Shown here: piece after piece, positions 8,280-16,212 of the stretch
Layout: each line of letters opens with the position of its first letter
How positions within the stretch are numbered: position 1 is the stretch's first letter
The notes under the pieces: model-generated
Seen by the model: only the letters and a program-made list of their open reading frames with translations
The model's database searches: none
What the model was told of the DNA's origin: nothing
DNA from: Treponema socranskii subsp. buccale
GTDB taxonomy: Bacteria > Spirochaetota > Spirochaetia > Treponematales > Treponemataceae
Direction: 5' to 3'
NCBI RefSeq assembly: GCF_024181585.1
Contig: NZ_CP054258.1
Span: 2,232,001 to 2,296,000 of the forward strand
DNA length: 64,000 bases
Position numbers and translations under genes: made by a program

Positions 8280-8376
8280 AAAGGGGTTTCCCCTTTGGCA
8301 GTACGGGGAAAAAGGATGGGGTCGCAGGGGCAGGAAGAAACCCCTGCCCTGAACGGGGGTGTCGTCCTGCCCCTGC
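8280..8376. repeat. Two strong inverted repeats upstream of hisG
   Basis: AAAGGGG-TTT-CCCCTTT (8280-8296) is a perfect palindrome, and GCAGGGGCAGGA (8324-8335) pairs perfectly with TCCTGCCCCTGC (8365-8376) around an inner ACCCCTG/CGGGGGT stem. They lie between the divergent promoters of the DUF4230 gene and hisG, upstream of the hisG -35, so they are not in the hisG mRNA. They may be an insulator terminator or a REP-like repeat. Confidence 0.55.
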
Positions 8377-8388
8377 AATTATTTCGAG

Positions 8389-8417
8389 TTGATTTATCCC
8401 GGCCTTTCGGCTATAGT
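8389..8417 (+). promoter_or_regulatory. Promoter of hisG, near-leaderless
   Basis: TTGATT (8389-8394), 17-base spacer, TATAGT (8412-8417). The hisG ATG begins ten bases after the -10, so the mRNA would start about two or three bases before the ATG; no Shine-Dalgarno site is present. Confidence 0.6.
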
Positions 8418-8426
8418 TTTAAATAT

Positions 8427-9281
8427 ATGGAAAAATTAAAACTGCTCCTTCCCAAAGGAAGAATTTACGAAAACGTTGTCGGCCTCTTAAACGGCGCGGG
8501 TATCAAAGTAGATTTGCCCGAACGCGCGTACCGCCCCATCGTCAATCAAAGCGATTTGGAAGCGAAAGTGATGAAACCGCAAAATATCGGCAAACTGCTC
8601 GAGCTGGGTTCTCACGATGCGGGCTTTACCGGCCGCGACTGGATCGAAGAGACGAAAGCCGATGTCGAAGAAATAATGGATTTGGGTTTCGACAAAGTGC
8701 GCATCGTCGCGGCAGTGCCGAATGCGCTCGACGATCACACGCTTCAAACGAAGAAAGTCGTCGTCGCAACCGAATACGAACAGATTGCGCGCAAGTGGCT
8801 CGAAAGCAAAAAAATCGACAGTATCATCGTGCGGACGTACGGTGCGACCGAAGTGTTCCCGCCCGACGACGCCGATATGATCATCGACAATACGGCGACG
8901 GGGCGCACGCTGCAGGAAAACGGACTCCGTATCGTCGATACGATTTTGAAAAGTTCGACGTGTTTTTTCGCATCGAAGGCGGCGCTCGCCGATCCGCAAA
9001 AAAAACAAAAGATCGCCGAACTGAAAATGCTTTTCGAAGCGGTGCTCAATGCGCGCAATAAGGTGATGCTCGAAATGAACTGTCCGAAAGACATCTTCGA
9101 CACGCTTATCAAAGAGATCCCCGCGATGAAAAGCCCGACCGTTTCTCCGCTGTACGGAGACGACGGCTATGCGGTCAAAATTGCAGTCGATAAATCCGAA
9201 GTACCGCTCCTTTTGCCGAAGCTGAAAAAACTCGGAGCGGCCGATATCCTCGAATACGAACTTCGGAAAGTGCTGGCATAA
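8427..9281 (+). CDS. hisG: ATP phosphoribosyltransferase, long form
   Basis: First enzyme of histidine synthesis: ATP + PRPP to phosphoribosyl-ATP, in the cytoplasm. The 284-residue protein begins KLLLPKGRIYENV, has the DAGFTGRDWIEE substrate segment and the PRPP loop DNTATGRTLQENGLR near 155-170, and a C-terminal domain of about 75 residues (MKSPTVSPLYGDDGYAVKIAV) typical of the long, histidine-inhibited form that needs no HisZ. The ATG at 8427 is chosen because it aligns with the family start and with the promoter; 85 upstream codons in frame are non-coding GC-rich repeats. hisB follows 58 bases later. Other his genes are not here except hisC at 31.4 kb. Confidence 0.95.
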   Translation: MEKLKLLLPKGRIYENVVGLLNGAGIKVDLPERAYRPIVNQSDLEAKVMKPQNIGKLLELGSHDAGFTGRDWIEETKADVEEIMDLGFDKVRIVAAVPNALDDHTLQTKKVVVATEYEQIARKWLESKKIDSIIVRTYGATEVFPPDDADMIIDNTATGRTLQENGLRIVDTILKSSTCFFASKAALADPQKKQKIAELKMLFEAVLNARNKVMLEMNCPKDIFDTLIKEIPAMKSPTVSPLYGDDGYAVKIAVDKSEVPLLLPKLKKLGAADILEYELRKVLA

Positions 9282-9339
9282 ATCAACAGGCCGAACGGCG
9301 GGTTGTGAAAATAATAATTAATAAATCACGGAGCGTGTT

Positions 9340-9963
9340 ATGGCGGGACGAATCGCATCGATAGAACGGAACACGGACGAAACGCGGATATCGCTTACCC
9401 TCGGCCTCGACGGAAGCGGAAAATATACGGTAGAAAATCCGATAGGATTTTTCGATCATATGTTGCGCTCTTTTTGCAAACACGGTCTCTTCGATTTGAG
9501 CGGCACGCTTTCAGGCGATTTGAACGTTGACCAGCATCACCTCATCGAAGATACGGGTATCGTACTCGGAAGCTGCTTTGCGAAAGCGCTCGGCGATTGT
9601 GCGGGTATTTCCCGTTCGGGATTTTTTATCTACCCGATGGACGAAACGCTTTCGCGTGCCGCAGTCGATTTCGGCGGACGTTCCTACCTCGTCTTCGACG
9701 GAAAAATTTCGGGCATCCCCCTCGTGTCGCTCGGCGACGACGAAAAAGAAGCGAGCTTTCAAACCGACTGCGTTGAAGATTTTTGGCAAGGCTTTGTCGG
9801 AGGCGCCAAATGCAATCTGCATTTGGACACGCTCCGCGGCAGAAGCGATCACCACAAAATCGAAGCGATGTTTAAAGCCGCTTCCCGCGCCATACGGAAC
9901 GCCGTCGAACTCGACGTTCGAAGGTGCGGGGAAATTCCTTCGACGAAAGGCGTCATCGTCTGA
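9340..9963 (+). CDS. hisB: Imidazoleglycerol-phosphate dehydratase
   Basis: Cytoplasmic manganese enzyme that dehydrates imidazoleglycerol phosphate in histidine synthesis. The 207-residue product is the monofunctional dehydratase without the phosphatase domain found in enterobacteria. Metal-binding motifs are present: GFFDHMLRSFCKHG near 33-46, DQHHLIEDTGI near 64-74 and DHHKIEAMFKA near 168-178. GGAGCG precedes the ATG. It is 58 bases after hisG and probably co-transcribed. The 140 bases after it hold only a small CGAGTCGATGTTCGG-type imperfect repeat near 10030-10075. Confidence 0.95.
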   Translation: MAGRIASIERNTDETRISLTLGLDGSGKYTVENPIGFFDHMLRSFCKHGLFDLSGTLSGDLNVDQHHLIEDTGIVLGSCFAKALGDCAGISRSGFFIYPMDETLSRAAVDFGGRSYLVFDGKISGIPLVSLGDDEKEASFQTDCVEDFWQGFVGGAKCNLHLDTLRGRSDHHKIEAMFKAASRAIRNAVELDVRRCGEIPSTKGVIV

Positions 9964-10103
9964 CGATTTGTTTGCCTTGCGATAAAAAACTCCCGCATCG
10001 ATCGTCGATATCGAAAAGCTTCTATATTATTTCAGACTGCCGAGTCGATGTTCGGCATCACAAAGGCGATGCTCGGCATATAGCGTGAACGCCTATATTC
10101 CGA

Positions 10104-10727
10104 TCACGTTCGCGCCCTGTGTTCGATGCGTACTGCATCGTCTTCGACCACTATCGCTTCATCGTTGGCGATCGCAAGCAAATCGAGCGAAGCCGAATAT
10201 TCGTCGATTATTTTTTTCGCCGCTTTTTTAAATGGAAAATTCCGGACGTGCGGTACCGTATAAAAATCCGTCAAACCCAGCGCATCGAAATTCGTCAATT
10301 CGGGCGCTTTGGCGCTTGAGTCCATCGCTTTTACATATTCGATGTTTTTCGCCGCGACGATCGATCCTGCCGATTCTCCGATGTAAAGCTTTCCGTCTTG
10401 TACCGCGCGAACGATGGCGGCGTCGGCTCCCGTCCGTTTCAATTCCTGCAATAAAAAAAACGTATTGCCGCCGGAAACGTAAATGCAATCGTTTGCAGCG
10501 ATCCTGCGGCGGATCTCATCGGGATTTTCCGACGATATGTCCAAGACATCGACGATCATACCCAAGCGTTCAAGCGCTTCTTTTCCCGCTTTTACATAAA
10601 ACGTAACTTTTTCTACGGTACTCGCGGTCGGTATAAACGATACCGTTTTTCCCGTAAGTTCTTTTTCAAAAAGCGGCAGCAGGTCTGCAACGTCGACAAA
10701 AGATGAAGATAAAAACAATTTTTTCAT
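10104..10727 (-). CDS. Peptidase E-like (family S51) serine hydrolase
   Basis: The 207-residue protein has the S51 layout: YVSGGNTFFLLQELKRTG near 84-101 followed by YIGESAGSIVAAKNIEY near 115-131, where Ser in GESAGS is the expected nucleophile, and a HVRNFPFKKAAKKI segment with the likely catalytic histidine. Family members are cytoplasmic aspartyl dipeptidases or cyanophycinase relatives; the exact substrate is inferred. GAGGAGTG lies upstream of the ATG at good distance. It is monocistronic and divergent from the WYL regulator. Confidence 0.85.
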   Translation of the reverse strand: MKKLFLSSSFVDVADLLPLFEKELTGKTVSFIPTASTVEKVTFYVKAGKEALERLGMIVDVLDISSENPDEIRRRIAANDCIYVSGGNTFFLLQELKRTGADAAIVRAVQDGKLYIGESAGSIVAAKNIEYVKAMDSSAKAPELTNFDALGLTDFYTVPHVRNFPFKKAAKKIIDEYSASLDLLAIANDEAIVVEDDAVRIEHRART

Positions 10728-10830
10728 ACGATGATCACACTCCTCTGTATTTTATCATACGATCGCAGTATACTGCAAAAAGGTGTCATATTACGGCACC
10801 TTTAAAAATTTTGTTACAGGAAGGTTTGCC

Positions 10831-11766
10831 ATGAACAAATCGGAACGCCTGCACAATATGATGCTCTTTTTAAATGATAAAAATTCGTTTCACCTCGCCG
10901 ACATAATGCGTCGCTACGGCATATCGAAAAGTACGGCGCTCCGCGACACAGCTTCTCTCGAACACATCGGCATGCCGATATATGCCGAACACGGCAGAAA
11001 CGGTGCTTACCGCATACTGCAAAACAAGCTCTTGTCTCCGATCCTTTTTACGCTCGACGAAGTGTTCGCCCTTTATTTTTCCATGTGCACGCTTCAAGCA
11101 TACGAAACGACGCCCTTTCATCTGAGCGTCGATAAGCTGAAAGAAAAATTCGAAAAATGCCTTGCACCCGAAAAGATACGGATGTTGCGCCGCATGGAAA
11201 AAGTTTTTACATTCGGCGCTGTGCGCCACAATCATCGCTGCCGCTTTTTACGCGAGGTTTTACGATCCGCCGTCGAAGGGCGGGTATGTTCCGTCAGCTA
11301 CGCGAAAGACGGCATAAAAACCGCATACGTCGTTCAATTTTTCGACATATCGGCTTCGTACGGTCAGTGGTATGCGACCGGTTACGATTTCGAAACGAAA
11401 AAGCCTCGTGTGTTCCGCTGCGATAAAATTATGTCGCTCGTACCGAACGGTCGACGAAAAGCGAAGCCTCTTTCACAATTTATAAAAAACGCCGATGCGC
11501 TGTACAAAACTCAAGGTGCCGTCGAATTCGAAGTTGCCGTATCGGAAAATGGAGCCGATCTCTTTTATAAAGAACACTATCCGTCGATGAAGCTGTATGC
11601 GGAACACGGCGCCTATATCGTCAAAGGATTTTATAACAAGGGCGAAGAAGCGTTTATCGCGCAGTATTTTATCGGTTACGGGGAAAACGTTTTGTCGGTA
11701 AAACCGGCTGCATTAAAAAAACTCATCGCCGCGCGGCTGAAAAGCCTCTCACGTCGGTATACATAA
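10831..11766 (+). CDS. HTH/WYL-domain transcriptional regulator
   Basis: The 311-residue protein has an N-terminal winged helix (RLHNMMLFLNDKNSFHLADI, then YGISKSTALRDTASLEHIG as recognition region) and a C-terminal WYL-type ligand-sensing half (CSVSYAKDGIKTAYVV; GQWYATGYDFETKKPRVFRCDKI). Such proteins commonly bind DNA and respond to small ligands or nucleic acid. The ATG at 10831 has AGGAAGG upstream; the 16 extra in-frame codons before it lack a ribosome site. It lies directly upstream of the nucleoside hydrolase and ribose importer genes in the same direction and is the best candidate for their regulator. A 140-bp decayed copy of its C-terminal part is found at 17286-17425. Confidence 0.85.
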   Translation: MNKSERLHNMMLFLNDKNSFHLADIMRRYGISKSTALRDTASLEHIGMPIYAEHGRNGAYRILQNKLLSPILFTLDEVFALYFSMCTLQAYETTPFHLSVDKLKEKFEKCLAPEKIRMLRRMEKVFTFGAVRHNHRCRFLREVLRSAVEGRVCSVSYAKDGIKTAYVVQFFDISASYGQWYATGYDFETKKPRVFRCDKIMSLVPNGRRKAKPLSQFIKNADALYKTQGAVEFEVAVSENGADLFYKEHYPSMKLYAEHGAYIVKGFYNKGEEAFIAQYFIGYGENVLSVKPAALKKLIAARLKSLSRRYT

Positions 11767-11831
11767 AAGTAAAACGCAGTGAACACAAAGTAAACGGTAC
11801 GGCGGACGCTTTTTTCGCAGATGTATTTTTC

Positions 11832-11860
11832 TTGACATTGCAATAAAACCGTGCGACAAT
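11832..11860 (+). promoter_or_regulatory. Promoter before the nucleoside hydrolase gene
   Basis: TTGACA (11832-11837), 17-base spacer, GACAAT (11855-11860). Transcription would begin near 11867, giving a leader of about 170 bases before the nucleoside hydrolase, filled by a 55-codon ORF. Confidence 0.6.
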
Positions 11861-11867
11861 TATACCG

Positions 11868-12035
11868 ATGAGAGAAACTTTCATCTCAACCTTTTCTCTG
11901 TACGATTTTTTATCCGCCTGTGTATATATATATCCTATCGGTGACGAACAGGCGTTTGCGTATGCGACAAAAAATTTTTTCAAAAAACGAAGTGAGTTTT
12001 GCTTATCGGTTTTCTGTAAAATTTTTTGGAGGTAA
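11868..12035 (+). CDS. Possible 55-codon upstream ORF
   Basis: An ATG placed at the predicted transcription start opens a frame that runs 55 codons (begins MRETFISTFSLYDFLSA, ends CKIFWR) and stops at TAA inside the ribosome site of the nucleoside hydrolase, two bases before its ATG. If translated it would be from a leaderless mRNA and would couple to the next gene. No homology is recognised, and a frame this long can arise by chance. Confidence 0.3.
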   Translation: MRETFISTFSLYDFLSACVYIYPIGDEQAFAYATKNFFKKRSEFCLSVFCKIFWR

Positions 12036-12037
12036 TT

Positions 12038-13279
12038 ATGAGTGTATCCGTAAACGGACGAAAAATCGTCGGACTGCAGAAAAAAGCAGCGATAATGCTG
12101 GTCGCTTTTTCCGCTGCATCCGCTCTCTTTGCAGCGCCGCCGAAACAAAAAGTGATCCTCGACACCGATATGGTCGAATGTTTCGACGACGGCATCGCCA
12201 TGCTGGTGCTCGAAAAAAGCCCGAATATCGATTTGCTCGGCGTAACGATAGTCGCAGGCAATACGTCCATGCCGCACGGCACGGCAAGCGGCGCAAAGCA
12301 GTTGGAGATCGTACATTCGAAAACACCGATCTATCAGGGCAGCAGAAAAGGGATCCGCCAATATCGCTGCGACGAAGAATTTTTAAAAGCCGAAGAAGCT
12401 TTCGCGCCGGTAGTCTCATGGGCGGGCTATTTCCGCACTTACCGCGATCCGAAAAAATACAAAGGCGTGTTGTTCGATCCTATGGCGGATTGGAAAGATG
12501 CCTACACGGCAAAGTACGGTTCCAAACCGACCTACAAATATGTCTACGGTCCCGATTCTCCCGACAAAAACGGCAATAAAGATGCCGTCGACTTTATCGT
12601 CGAGCAGGTCAATAAATATCCGGGCGAAATAGTGATCGCCGCCATCGGCCCTCTCACGAATATCGCACGGGCGATCATGCGCGATCCCGCTCTCCCTTCG
12701 AAAGTAAAAGAGATAGTGTATATGGGAGGAGCGTTTTACATTCCGGGTAATTCCTCCGCAGCCGCCGAGTTCAACTGGTGGGCGGATCCCGACGCGGCAA
12801 AGATATGTATCCGCGCCGTATGGGGCGATACCAAGTCCGAATCTTACAAAGCGTACGGCAACCAAATGATCAGCGGGCTTGAAGCGAACGAACACACGCA
12901 CGGTATGCCGCAGGCCGTTTTCGACAAAGTCGTCGAAACGACGTATCCGGGACTGCGCGAACTGTTTATTAAAAACTATAACAAAACCGCTCCGAATAAT
13001 ATTTGGGATGTGCTCGCGATCGGCTATATAATCGATCCTTCTATCGTTCTTTCGTGGAACGACGATCCCGTTTCGCCGGATGGAAAACCGCAAAAGATTT
13101 ACGGCGTCTATGTCGATGTCGACGCGGAAGAAGGACCGAACTACGGCCGCTCCCTCGCCTATCGCAGAGATAAGGGGCCGATCGGAACGCAAAAAGCCGC
13201 GATCCAGAATTTTATCGACGAAGATACGTTCTGGAATAAAATCGTATATCCGCTGCTGAAAGATCCCGCAAAAAAATAA
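12038..13279 (+). CDS. Secreted nucleoside hydrolase (IUNH family)
   Basis: The 413-residue product has a signal peptide (about 1-37, ending SAASALFAAPP) and then KVILDTDMVECFDDGIAM, a variant of the DTDxGxDxDD calcium-binding signature of inosine-uridine nucleoside hydrolases. Further family features are VTIVAGNTSMPHG, IGPLTNIARAI, VYMGGAF, and FNWWADPDAA with the late metal-binding aspartate context. It would split the N-glycosidic bond of nucleosides outside the cytoplasmic membrane, releasing base and ribose. GGAGG lies six bases before the ATG at 12038. The ribose importer follows after a structured leader and uraA lies 5 kb away, consistent with nucleoside scavenging. Substrate preference is not deducible. 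Confidence 0.9.
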   Translation: MSVSVNGRKIVGLQKKAAIMLVAFSAASALFAAPPKQKVILDTDMVECFDDGIAMLVLEKSPNIDLLGVTIVAGNTSMPHGTASGAKQLEIVHSKTPIYQGSRKGIRQYRCDEEFLKAEEAFAPVVSWAGYFRTYRDPKKYKGVLFDPMADWKDAYTAKYGSKPTYKYVYGPDSPDKNGNKDAVDFIVEQVNKYPGEIVIAAIGPLTNIARAIMRDPALPSKVKEIVYMGGAFYIPGNSSAAAEFNWWADPDAAKICIRAVWGDTKSESYKAYGNQMISGLEANEHTHGMPQAVFDKVVETTYPGLRELFIKNYNKTAPNNIWDVLAIGYIIDPSIVLSWNDDPVSPDGKPQKIYGVYVDVDAEEGPNYGRSLAYRRDKGPIGTQKAAIQNFIDEDTFWNKIVYPLLKDPAKK

Positions 13280-13349
13280 AAGCGGTATCTCCGGATAATC
13301 ACAGCCGATACGTGTATATTGTTGTTGTGGATTTTGAAAATTAATAATT

Positions 13350-13582
13350 GTCCAGGAGGTACGATAAAAAGCGCCGTCTGAAATATCGCCGACACTTTTT
13401 ATCTCGAGTTTGCTTGGATGTTTGCAGAAGACGTGTATACGTGTTATTTCGATAAAAATCGCATGAATACGATACGTTTTGTTTTGCAAACTCGACTATT
13501 GAACGTGTGCGCACACGCGCACGGCTAAAAACTTTTTCGGAAATTCATATTTCCTGCAAAAGTTTTTATGGGAGGCAAAAAG
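13350..13582 (+). promoter_or_regulatory. Structured leader of rbsB (element A, copy 2)
   Basis: Begins with GGAGG and a hairpin with arms GATAAAAAG/CTTTTTATC (13363-13403) around the conserved loop GTCTGAAATATCGCC, then CGAGTTTGC pairing with GCAAACTCG, a GTGTGCGC/GCGCAC hairpin, and a last hairpin AAAAACTTTT/AAAAGTTTTT that abuts the rbsB ribosome site GGGAGG. It matches the uraA leader over about 220 bases. Inner stem of the last hairpin: GAAAGTT/AACTTTC at uraA, GGAAAT/ATTTCC here, so both arms changed together. A mini-ORF like that of uraA has ACG in place of ATG. A weak TTGTTG-N17-TAATTG lies upstream. Confidence 0.75.
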
Positions 13583-14530
13583 ATGAAGAAAACATTGGTA
13601 TGTGTAACGGCGGCAATGATCGCCGTAAGCGGAGCATTTGCCGGCGGCGCAACGGACGGGAAAGCCGGCGGAAAACCGCAAGTCGGCCTCGTGATGAAGT
13701 CGTTGGCAAACGAATACTTCAAAACGATGGAAGAAGGCGCAAAAGCGTACGAACGGAAAAACGGTACGTTCGCACTGACAAGTGTCGGAATGAACAGCGA
13801 AACGGATATCGATACGCAGATAAACGCGATCGATAACTTTATCAGCAGAGGCGTCGACCTTTTAGTCATCGCTCCTGCAGACAGCACGGGTCTCGTCGCA
13901 TCCGTAAAAAAAGCGGTCGATGCGGGAATCACCGTCGTAAACATCGATGTAAAACTCGACGTCGGTGCATTGAAAAAAGCGGGCTTGCCCGAAGACTTCC
14001 TGTTCGTCGGTCCCGATAACGCGGACGGTGCGGAACTCGCAGGAAATGCACTCGGCGAAAAGCTCGGCAAGGGCGGCAAAGTGTTTATCATCGAAGGTAA
14101 TCCCGGCGCCGACAACGCGACGCAGCGGAAAAACGGATTTTTACGATCGGTAAAAAAATACGGTCTCAATCTGCTTGCATCGAATACGGCACATTGGGAA
14201 ACGGAAGAAGCGAACAGCGTAATGACGAATCTGCTTTTGCGCTATCCCGACGTACAGGGCGTCATGTGCGCAAACGATTCGATGGTGCTCGGTGTTGTTA
14301 AAGCGCTCGATGCAGCCGGCAGGAAAGACGTACAAGTCGTCGGATTCGACAATATCGCAGCGGTACAGGACTTGATCAAGCAGGGAAAGGTACTCGCGAC
14401 GGTCGATCAGTTCGGACCGGATCAAGCGGCTATGGGCATTCAAACCGGTTTGGATATTCTCGGCGGCAAAAAACTCTCCGGTTGGCAAAAGACGCCGGTT
14501 AAACTGGTAACGAAAGAAACGTTAAAATAA
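13583..14530 (+). CDS. rbsB: Ribose-type ABC importer, substrate-binding protein
   Basis: Periplasmic sugar-binding protein of the RbsB/PBP1 fold. The 315-residue product has a signal peptide (MKKTLVCVTAAMIAVSGAFAGG) without a lipobox cysteine. Fold features are VGLVMKSLANEYFKTMEEGAK, the DLLVIAPADSTGLVASVKKA segment, FVGPDNADGAELAGNAL, FIIEGNPGADNATQR and GVMCANDSMVLGVVKAL. GGGAGG precedes the ATG at 13583. It is the first gene of rbsB-rbsA-rbsC. Ribose is the likely ligand given the nucleoside hydrolase upstream, but other pentoses or nucleosides are possible. Confidence 0.9.
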   Translation: MKKTLVCVTAAMIAVSGAFAGGATDGKAGGKPQVGLVMKSLANEYFKTMEEGAKAYERKNGTFALTSVGMNSETDIDTQINAIDNFISRGVDLLVIAPADSTGLVASVKKAVDAGITVVNIDVKLDVGALKKAGLPEDFLFVGPDNADGAELAGNALGEKLGKGGKVFIIEGNPGADNATQRKNGFLRSVKKYGLNLLASNTAHWETEEANSVMTNLLLRYPDVQGVMCANDSMVLGVVKALDAAGRKDVQVVGFDNIAAVQDLIKQGKVLATVDQFGPDQAAMGIQTGLDILGGKKLSGWQKTPVKLVTKETLK

Positions 14531-14548
14531 CTCTGAGAAATGTATGCG

Positions 14549-14642
14549 GCTGTCCAAAAACTGCAAGCCTATCGGCTTGTTCTGTAAGGAAATTATTTTA
14601 AGAAGTTCGCTAACGCGAACAACGAATCGGTTTTTGGACAGC
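14549..14642 (+). repeat. Long inverted repeat between rbsB and rbsA
   Basis: GCTGTCCAAAAAC (14549-14561) and GTTTTTGGACAGC (14630-14642) pair perfectly over 13 bases and enclose two smaller hairpins (AAGCC/GGCTT and GTTCGC/GCGAAC). In mRNA this would protect the rbsB end or reduce downstream transcription, giving more binding protein than transporter. The first 28 bases recur almost unchanged after rbsC at 17252-17279. Confidence 0.7.
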
Positions 14643-14700
14643 TTCCTTGATTTACTATGCGGATATATCGGTACGCATACGCGTACTAAAAGGATTTTTC

Positions 14701-16200
14701 ATGCCGGATACTATTTTTGAATTCCGAAATGTAACAAAAAAATTCCCGGGCGTCGTTGCGCTCAATTCAATACATCTCGAAATCGAACGCGGAGAAATCC
14801 ACATACTCGTCGGGGAAAACGGAGCGGGAAAAAGCACGTTGATAAAATTGCTGTGCGGCATATTCAAAGCGGACGGAGGCAGCATTTTATATAACGGCGA
14901 ACCGTATGCGCCGCAAAAACCGCTCGATGCCATCAACGCGGGCGTCAGCTGCGTCTATCAGGAATTCAATCTTTTGGAATATATGTCCGTAGCGGAAAAT
15001 ATTTTTTTTCAAAAACTGCCGCAGCACCGCGGTATCGTCGACTATAGAGCGCTGTACGCGGACACGAAAAAACTGCTCGCGGAAGTCGGCTTACCCGATT
15101 TATCTCCGAAGACGAATGTGGAAGTGCTCGGTATCGCGCAAAAACAGCTCGTAGAAATCGCAAAAGCCGTTTCGCGAAAATGCCGCGTCCTCATCTTGGA
15201 CGAACCGACGGCGACGCTCACTCCGCCGGAAATCGAAAAGCTGTTCGCGATTATCGGCAAGCTGAAACAACAGGGCGTCACGATCATCTACATATCGCAT
15301 CGGCTGCAGGAAATCAAGCAGATCGGAGACCGGCTTTCCGTTTTGCGGAACGGAAACTACATCGGAACGTGGAATGTAAAAGATCTTTCGGTCGATGAGA
15401 TCGTTTCGAAAATGGTCGGCCGCGATATCGATTCGAATTATCCGTTCCTTACCGATTCTCCCGTCGGAAACGAAATGATGCGGGTACGGGATTTAAAAAA
15501 TTCCACGAGTCCGGAAGGCGTATCGTTCAGCGTGCGAAAAGGGGAAATTCTCGGAGTCGCAGGTCTTATCGGCTCGGGGCGTACCGAAGCGATGCGCGGT
15601 ATCTTCGGTGCGGATCCGATACAAAGCGGTTCGATCGTACTCGAAGGAAAAACGCTGCATATCAAAAGCCCCGAAGACGCCGTAAAAGAAGGCATCTGTC
15701 TTTTGACGGAAGATCGAAAAAAACAGGGGCTCGTGCTGCCGCTTTCCTGCTCGAACAATATCGTCCTCACCGATTTAAAGCAGGTTTCGAAACGGGGAAA
15801 ATTAATAAAATCGAAAGAAAAAGATGTTTCACAGGGACTCGTCGACGACTTGGCGATCAAAATATCGAGTCTCGCGCAGGCGGCGGGTAATCTGTCCGGC
15901 GGCAATCAGCAAAAAGTCGTCATAGCGAAATGGCTTTTACGCAAACCCCGCGTCATCATTTTAGATGAACCGACGCGCGGCATCGACGTAAATGCAAAGC
16001 ATGAAATATATCTGCTGCTTTGGAAAATGGCAAAAGAGGGAGCCGCCATTATATTCGTGAGTTCCGACATCCCCGAACTTTTGGGAATCTGTCATCGGAT
16101 TGCGGTCTTTTCCAAGGGAAAGATTACGGGTATCGTTTCGCGCGAAGATTTCAGTCAGGAAAAAATTTTGTCGTTGGCATATCAGGAATATTTGAAATAA
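14701..16200 (+). CDS. rbsA: Ribose-type ABC importer, double ATPase
   Basis: The 499-residue cytoplasmic protein has two ABC domains in tandem as in RbsA/MglA. The N-terminal half has an intact Walker A GENGAGKST (about 39-47), Walker B LILDEPTAT and a weak signature. The C-terminal half has the usual degenerate P-loop (GLIGSGRTE) but a strong signature LSGGNQQKV near 400 and Walker B VIILDEPTRGID. ATG at 14701 has AAAGGA upstream; the 18 in-frame codons before it lack a ribosome site. It powers uptake through RbsC. Confidence 0.94.
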   Translation: MPDTIFEFRNVTKKFPGVVALNSIHLEIERGEIHILVGENGAGKSTLIKLLCGIFKADGGSILYNGEPYAPQKPLDAINAGVSCVYQEFNLLEYMSVAENIFFQKLPQHRGIVDYRALYADTKKLLAEVGLPDLSPKTNVEVLGIAQKQLVEIAKAVSRKCRVLILDEPTATLTPPEIEKLFAIIGKLKQQGVTIIYISHRLQEIKQIGDRLSVLRNGNYIGTWNVKDLSVDEIVSKMVGRDIDSNYPFLTDSPVGNEMMRVRDLKNSTSPEGVSFSVRKGEILGVAGLIGSGRTEAMRGIFGADPIQSGSIVLEGKTLHIKSPEDAVKEGICLLTEDRKKQGLVLPLSCSNNIVLTDLKQVSKRGKLIKSKEKDVSQGLVDDLAIKISSLAQAAGNLSGGNQQKVVIAKWLLRKPRVIILDEPTRGIDVNAKHEIYLLLWKMAKEGAAIIFVSSDIPELLGICHRIAVFSKGKITGIVSREDFSQEKILSLAYQEYLK

Positions 16201-16212
16201 GAGGTACTTGTC

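Noticed and set aside
8172-8426. N-terminal extension of HisG from an in-frame ATG at 8172
   Set aside because: The sequence there consists of GC-rich inverted repeats and the hisG promoter; HisG homology begins at 8427.
12416-13489. Minus-strand open frame of 357 codons opposite the nucleoside hydrolase
   Set aside because: Covers conserved coding sequence on the other strand, lacks a ribosome site and resembles no family.
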